Shown: piece by piece, positions 60,088-64,000 of the stretch
How positions within the stretch are numbered: the first letter of the stretch is position 1
Layout: each line of letters begins with the position of its first letter
NCBI GenBank assembly: GCA_050248955.1
Contig: JBFWRK010000009.1
Coordinates: 136,993 to 200,992, forward strand
DNA length: 64,000 nucleotides
Source: JBFWRK01 sp050248955
GTDB taxonomy: Bacteria > Actinomycetota > Acidimicrobiia > Acidimicrobiales > Ilumatobacteraceae
Direction of reading: 5' to 3'
Program-made: the position numbers and the translations under genes
The notes under the pieces: generated by a model
Databases searched by the model: none
Told to the model about the DNA's origin: nothing
The model's input: the letters and a program-made list of their open reading frames with translations, nothing else

Positions 60088-61524
60088 CTACTTGCCCGTG
60101 TCGAAGTTCTCGCCGAGCGCGTTGCCCATGTTGCCGTCGCATCCGTAGACGTTCTTGGCAGACGGGCCGATGCCCGCTTCGACCATGGTCCGCAGGATGC
60201 GGGAGCCCTCGTCGAAGGTGATGAGGACGATCGCATCCGGGTTGAGGGACTTGATCTCGTCGACCTCGGCGTCGAAGGACGTGGCCTTCGGGTCGTAGAT
60301 CTTCGTGCCGACGAGCTCGACGCCCGACTGCTCCAGCGTGTCGGTGATGACCTCGGCGAGGCTGGTGCCATAGGCATCGTCCAGCGCCAGGATGTACGCC
60401 GAGCTGTTGCCATCGTCGGCGACGAGCTGACCGATCAGGTTGCCCTGCAGCACGTCCGGCGGGGCCACACGGAAGTAGAGGCCCTTGTCCGGGTAGTCGG
60501 TGAACGCGTTCGAGGTGTTCGCCGGCGAGAACTGCACGACGCCAGCGGCCACGATCTTGTCGATCACCGTCAAGGACACGGAGGACGACGCCGCACCGAT
60601 GATCGCGTCGACGTTCTCGCCGAGGAGGCGGTCGGTCGTCTGCGAAGCGATGTCGGTGGAGGTGTCGCCCGAGTCACCGGGCAGCCACTCGACCGGCACG
60701 CCGAGGACGCCGCCGGCCTCGTTGATGTCGGCGATCGCCAGTTCGGCGCCGGCGAACTCGGGTGGCCCGAGGAACGCGAGCGAACCGGTCTGCGGCAGCA
60801 GGCCACCGATCTTCAGCACGCCGTCACCGGCGCGGGTGCCCTCGACCGCTACGGGCGGGACATCGGCCGCGGCGCTCGCCGTGGCGGGGATGTACTCGCG
60901 CGTGTCCTCACGGCCTTCCTGGCCGTCGAGGATGCGGTTCGTGTCACCGAACGTCAGCACGCCGTAGCTCGCCTCTTGAGGCTCACCCACGCCGTTCAGC
61001 GTGATGTTGCCGGACTTGCCGTCGTAGTCGATGTCGGTGCCGGCGTCGATCAGCGCCTTGCAGGAGGCGAAGTCGGCGCACTTCTCGCCATCGCGGGTGA
61101 CGCCCTGGATCTCGCTGGCGTACTCGATGCCGTCCGACTTCGCGATCTCCGTCGCGAGGGCGACGATCGTGATGGCGTCGTAGGTCTCACCGGCGTAGTT
61201 CGGGTCGGTGAACGGGGTGGCCTTGGCGGTGGGCGTCTCCTGGAGCTGCGCGACGAAGTCGTCGGACAGCTTCACGAGCGGTGTGGTGCCCTTCATCCCG
61301 GCGAGCGCACCTTCGGTGTCGCCGCTGGCGGCCGCGGAGGTGGTGGTCTCCTCGGCGGCTGCTTCGGTGGTCTCCGGTGCCGCGGTGGTCTCGGTGCTGG
61401 CTGCTGCCGTCGTCTCGACGTCGGTGCCTGTGGACTCGTCGTCGTCATCGCCGCCGCAAGCAGCGGCAACGAGCGAGAGACCAAGGACTACCGCGCCGAC
61501 CCGACGTAGACGGGTCTTTCGCAT
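60088..61524 (-). CDS. livK: Branched-chain amino-acid ABC substrate-binding lipoprotein, circularly permuted order
   Basis: 478 residues. Lipoprotein signal peptide ends at Cys 23 before GGDDDD, followed by a Thr/Glu/Ala linker to about 68. In canonical LivK the mature protein begins with the strand leading to GGxxG...SLAFLG; here that segment (VLKIGGLLPQTGSLAFLGPP) begins only at about 236 and runs to the end (YGCDGNMGNALGENF, 460-474). The part that in LivK follows at the C-terminus appears first, at about 70-200: EGALAGMKGTTP, NYAGETYDAITIVALATEIA, CADFASCKALIDAGTDIDYDG, SYGVLTFGDTNR. A linker at about 200-235 joins the two. This is a circular permutation of a Peripla_BP_6 protein. ATG 61524 with GGGGGAGA upstream. 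Confidence 0.85.
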   Translation of the reverse strand: MRKTRLRRVGAVVLGLSLVAAACGGDDDDESTGTDVETTAAASTETTAAPETTEAAAEETTTSAAASGDTEGALAGMKGTTPLVKLSDDFVAQLQETPTAKATPFTDPNYAGETYDAITIVALATEIAKSDGIEYASEIQGVTRDGEKCADFASCKALIDAGTDIDYDGKSGNITLNGVGEPQEASYGVLTFGDTNRILDGQEGREDTREYIPATASAAADVPPVAVEGTRAGDGVLKIGGLLPQTGSLAFLGPPEFAGAELAIADINEAGGVLGVPVEWLPGDSGDTSTDIASQTTDRLLGENVDAIIGAASSSVSLTVIDKIVAAGVVQFSPANTSNAFTDYPDKGLYFRVAPPDVLQGNLIGQLVADDGNSSAYILALDDAYGTSLAEVITDTLEQSGVELVGTKIYDPKATSFDAEVDEIKSLNPDAIVLITFDEGSRILRTMVEAGIGPSAKNVYGCDGNMGNALGENFDTGK

Positions 61525-61676
61525 GTGTTGGGTTCTCCCCCTGGTATCGGACAGCAATGTCCGGGTTAGGTGAGGCGTCAGGCTAGGCCCGGATCGGCGT
61601 GCAGAGCAAGGATCCCCGTCCGTCTGGCGAAGCGCTCACGGAGCGTTCACGGTGTGGGATTGCGTACGGTGGTCGC

Positions 61677-62477
61677 ATGTCCGAAGTCCTGTACGAGGTC
61701 GGCGAGCACATCGCGACCATCACCCTGAACGCTCCCGAGCGGATGAACACGATCTCCGGTCCGATGCTCGAGGCGCTCTCCGCTCGGCTGTTGGAGGCGG
61801 ATCGCGATCGCGGCGTGCGCTGCATCGTGCTGACCGGTGCAGGGCGGGCGTTCTGCGCCGGGCTCGACCTCGCCGCCCAGATGAGCGGCCCGAAGGGCTC
61901 GCTCGGCAACCTCGGCAACCTCGACGCGAACCCTGGTGAGTTCGACCTGCGCGAGGCGCCACCGGTGGTCCTGCACAACCTCGACACCCCGACGATCTGC
62001 GCGCTGAACGGCGGCGCGGCCGGTTACGGGCTCGACATCGCGCTCGGGTGCGACATCCGGATCGCGGGGGAGCGGGCCAAGCTCAACCCCGGCTTCGCCA
62101 AGCGTGGGATCGTGCCGGAGAGCGGTGGCACGTGGCTGTTGCCGCGGATGGTCGGGTACGCCAAGGCGGCCGAGATCGCGTTCACCGGCAGGACCTTGAC
62201 GGCCGCCGAGTCGTTGGCGCTCGGACTCGTGAACCGGGTCGTCGCTGACGAGGACCTGGTGGAGTGCACTCGTGAGCTGGCGGGGGAGATCGCTGCGAAC
62301 GCCCCGCTCGCCGTCCGGGCGATCAAGCGGATGATGCGCGCCGCCGAGACCGAGACGTTCGAGCAGAACGTCCATCACGTGTTCCTGCAACTGCTGCCGC
62401 TGTTCCGCACGGAGGACTTCCGCGAGGGCGTCGCCGCCTTCATGGAGAAGCGCCCCGCCACCTTCACCGGCCGCTGA
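61677..62477 (+). CDS. Enoyl-CoA hydratase/isomerase family protein
   Basis: 266-residue crotonase-fold protein: NAPERMNTISGPMLEAL (about 18-34), FCAGLDLAAQMSGP (oxyanion hole), NGGAAGYGLDIALGCDIRIAG and RGIVPESGGTWLLPRMVGYAKA (catalytic Glu in PESGGT), then the C-terminal FMEKRPATFTG. Unlike the hydratase at 2429 it has the Glu/Ser form of the active-site block. Likely role: hydration of enoyl-CoA in beta-oxidation. ATG 61677 has TACGGT at 61665-61670 six bases upstream. Confidence 0.88.
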   Translation: MSEVLYEVGEHIATITLNAPERMNTISGPMLEALSARLLEADRDRGVRCIVLTGAGRAFCAGLDLAAQMSGPKGSLGNLGNLDANPGEFDLREAPPVVLHNLDTPTICALNGGAAGYGLDIALGCDIRIAGERAKLNPGFAKRGIVPESGGTWLLPRMVGYAKAAEIAFTGRTLTAAESLALGLVNRVVADEDLVECTRELAGEIAANAPLAVRAIKRMMRAAETETFEQNVHHVFLQLLPLFRTEDFREGVAAFMEKRPATFTGR

Positions 62478-62904
62478 CATGCCCTCAGCCCAATGAGGCC
62501 GTCTGTTCTCCTCATCGGCGGCTGCCGGCCCGGAGCGCGGCCCGGGCCCGGCATCGCCGGGTTTCTCTGCTCGCCGACGACTCGCCGCCCGCTCTCTGCT
62601 CCCGTCCGGACATCCAACGCCCTCGACCGAGCACAGACCGGGCTGGTGACGCGGATGAGCAGAGAAACGGCGTGGCTGGGTCTCGTCGGCCCGGGCCCGG
62701 CATCCCCGGGTTTCTCTGCTCGCCGGCGACTCCCCGCCGGTTCTCTGCTCCCGTCCGGACATCCAACGACCTCGACCGAGCACAGACCGGGGCTGGTGAA
62801 GCGGATCAGCAGAGAAACAGCGTCGCTGGGTCCGACCTGTGTGCCCTGGTCACGGGGCTGCGGCCGTCTATTCTCCTCAGAGGTGCCGGAGCGCGGGTGG
62901 GGTG
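62478..62904 (+). repeat. Intergenic region with two 149-bp tandem repeats (GTTTCTCTGCTC family)
   Basis: Units at 62539-62687 and 62688-62836 share most bases, including GGCCCGGGCCCGGCAT, CCCGTCCGGACATCCAAC and GAGCAGAGAAAC. Each contains GTTTCTCTGCTC (62561-62572; 62710-62721) and its inverted partner GAGCAGAGAAAC (62657-62668), or 11 of the 12 bases (62808-62818). The related arm occurs at 40682-40693. The flanks also repeat: GGCCGTCTGTTCTCCTCA at 62498 and GGCCGTCTATTCTCCTCA at 62862, the latter holding TATTCT, a probable -10 of the nitroreductase. No coding frame is convincing. Confidence 0.75.
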
Positions 62905-63615
62905 ATGGATGAGATCGGGCTGCTCGAGGGGTTGGCGTCGACGCGGACGATTCGGCGGTACCGAGACGAGCCGATCCCGGACGATGCGCTCGCGGCGATC
63001 ATGTTCGCCGCGACCCGTGCGCCCAGCGGCAGCAACCGACAGCCGTTCAGGTTCCTCGTGCTGCGCGACGGCCCGAAGGCGCGAGCGGCCAAGGCCATGC
63101 TCGGCGCGGCGTTCCGTTCCGGTTGGGAACGCAAGCGCGCGGCCGACGGCTACGAGCAGGGCTCGGGCACGACGGAGGACTCGCCCAAGGCCCGCATGGC
63201 GAGCGCGATGCAGCACTACGTCGACCGCTTCGAGCAGATCCCCGTCGTCGTGCTCGCCTGCCTCAACCGCTACCGGCCGGCGAACCCATACGAGGGCGCG
63301 TCGGTCTACCCGGCGTGCCAGAACCTGCTGCTCGCCGCGCGCGCCCTCGGTTATGGCGGCGCGATGACGTTGTGGCACCAGATGGTCGAGCCCGAGCTCC
63401 GAGCACTGCTCGGCATCCCGGACGACACCGCGATCTCGGCGACGATCACTCTCGGCGTGCCCGAGGGAGGCCACGGCCCGGTCCGCCGCCGGCCGCTCGC
63501 CGAACTGGTTTTCGAGGACGGTTGGGGTGAGGCGGCTGCGTGGGCGATCGAGCCGGAGGGCGTTCGCCACACCGCAGCCGGACCTCCTCGGGTCCATCCC
63601 GATCGGCCGTCGTAG
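62905..63615 (+). CDS. Nitroreductase family protein
   Basis: 236-residue FMN-dependent oxidoreductase. It has STRTIRRYRDEPIPDDAL (about 12-29), ATRAPSGSNRQPFRFLVLRD (FMN phosphate site), LLLAARALGYGGAMTLWHQM (about 140) and a C-terminal RRRPLAELVFEDGW segment with Trp. The family reduces nitro compounds or quinones with NAD(P)H. GTG 62902 is a possible alternative start two residues earlier. TATTCT upstream at 62869 suggests the promoter, within a duplicated segment. It is the second nitroreductase of the window. Confidence 0.87.
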   Translation: MDEIGLLEGLASTRTIRRYRDEPIPDDALAAIMFAATRAPSGSNRQPFRFLVLRDGPKARAAKAMLGAAFRSGWERKRAADGYEQGSGTTEDSPKARMASAMQHYVDRFEQIPVVVLACLNRYRPANPYEGASVYPACQNLLLAARALGYGGAMTLWHQMVEPELRALLGIPDDTAISATITLGVPEGGHGPVRRRPLAELVFEDGWGEAAAWAIEPEGVRHTAAGPPRVHPDRPS

Positions 63616-63658
63616 ACTCCGGCCCGCCGGGCCCGCCGCCCGGGGGAGGTGGCAGACC

Positions 63659-63694
63659 ATGACCGACGACGACTGCACGCCGGGAGCGCGCTGA
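63659..63694 (+). CDS. Possible 11-residue leader peptide upstream of xylB
   Basis: A strong ribosome binding site GGGGGAGGT precedes ATG 63659, which encodes MTDDDCTPGAR and stops at TGA 63692-63694; this overlaps the xylB ATG (63694) as TGATG. Translation of the short frame would deliver ribosomes to xylB. The short coding frame may be fortuitous; xylB also has its own weak GGGAG at 63682. Confidence 0.35.
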   Translation: MTDDDCTPGAR

Positions 63695-64000
63695 TGTCGC
63701 ACGTCGTCGGCGTCGATTCCTCGACGCAGTCGACCAAGGTCGAGATCAGGGAGCTCGACACCGGCGCGGTCGTCGGTCGCGGTTCGGCGCCCCATCCGCC
63801 GACGGAGCCTCCGTGTTCCGAGCAGGATCCGGCGAGTTGGTGGCAGGCGTTCGAGTCGGCGTGGCACACCGCGGGCGCAGGCGCAGGCCCGGCCATTGCT
63901 GCGATCAGTGTCGCCGCCCAGCAGCACGGCATGGTCGCGCTCGACGCGCAGCGCACGGTGATCCGCCCGGCGAAGCTCTGGAACGACACCGAGAGCGCAC
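63694..64000 (+). CDS. xylB: Xylulokinase, N-terminal fragment
   Basis: The first 102 codons of an FGGY-family carbohydrate kinase; the gene continues beyond the window. VVGVDSSTQSTKVEI (phosphate-binding, about 4-18), EQDPASWWQAF, AAISVAAQQHGMVALDAQ and RPAKLWNDTESA match the N-terminal FGGY domain of XylB: the QQHGMV block is characteristic of xylulokinases. It phosphorylates D-xylulose. TAGACT at 63613-63618 is a possible -10. Confidence 0.85.
   Translation, partial: MSHVVGVDSSTQSTKVEIRELDTGAVVGRGSAPHPPTEPPCSEQDPASWWQAFESAWHTAGAGAGPAIAAISVAAQQHGMVALDAQRTVIRPAKLWNDTESA

Noticed and set aside
60088..61524. LivK read as truncated or frameshifted
   Set aside because: The reading frame is uninterrupted and both lobes are present. 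The missing canonical C-terminal lobe is found at the N-terminus, so permutation explains it better than loss.
62539..62836. Insertion sequence
   Set aside because: No transposase and no target-site duplication flanking a coding unit; the repeats are short and non-coding.
62478..62904. Small coding frames of 60-140 codons in the repeat region, both strands
   Set aside because: They cross repeat boundaries, lack ribosome binding sites and are duplicated along with the repeat units.

Overview
The window is high-GC bacterial DNA, densely packed with genes on both strands. Features pointing to an actinobacterium: many TANNNT -10 hexamers 6-9 bases before start codons (leaderless mRNAs), frequent GTG starts, 4-base ATGA/GTGA stop/start overlaps, a Mycobacterium-type Ino1, a menaquinone pathway, a CtaA heme A synthase and a LivK rich in acidic residues. 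The mix resembles Acidimicrobiia such as Ilumatobacter; that placement is inference. No rRNA, tRNA, CRISPR array, phage or transposase gene was seen. The first gene (P1-type peptidase) and the last (xylulokinase) run off the window.

Layout. 1-3.2 kb: minus-strand catabolic operon (enoyl-CoA hydratase, type-B carboxylesterase, metallophosphoesterase, P1 peptidase) joined by 4-base overlaps. 3.3-8.7 kb: LbH acyltransferase, DoxX/membrane protein pair, heterodimeric ABC exporter. 9-20 kb: lipoproteins, three-gene-type accessory metabolism (SDRs, PhyH dioxygenase, Rieske oxygenase, betaine-aldehyde-like dehydrogenase, methyltransferase, BetI-like TetR), and Ino1. 20-29.5 kb: a CrtC-like lipocalin-fold protein, ctaA, a PH-domain protein, an FMN oxidoreductase, YbaK, an SDR, and an MprAB-like two-component system next to a secreted protein. 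29.5-39.2 kb: a menaquinone region (menE, menA, menH, menD, menF, menG) interleaved with an amidase, a pentapeptide-repeat membrane protein and a DsbA/FrnE protein. menB and menC are not in the window.

39.3-43.7 kb: conserved unknowns, a nitroreductase and a DUF255 thioredoxin-like protein. 43.7-52.1 kb: a light-stress and carotenoid locus. A MerR-DICT regulator diverges from an operon of an idi-crtE fusion, photolyase, crtI, crtB, a CrtQ-like glycosyltransferase and a CrtO-like acyltransferase, with crtZ facing it. This predicts a C40 carotenoid, glycosylated and acylated as in staphyloxanthin and possibly hydroxylated. 52.3-55 kb: large KatE catalase plus hemerythrin, then an EamA transporter. 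56-61.5 kb: a branched-chain amino-acid type ABC importer (livHMGF) facing its binding protein livK across a strong hairpin. 61.7-64 kb: enoyl-CoA hydratase, a 149-bp tandem intergenic repeat, a nitroreductase and the start of xylB.

Most unusual items: the LivK binding protein has its two halves in circularly permuted order; LivH carries an N-terminal secreted CnaB-like domain; Idi and CrtE are fused; two divergent promoters have overlapping -10 boxes (MerR/idi-crtE and frnE/menD); and a GTTTCTCTGCTC palindromic repeat family lies beside both nitroreductase genes.
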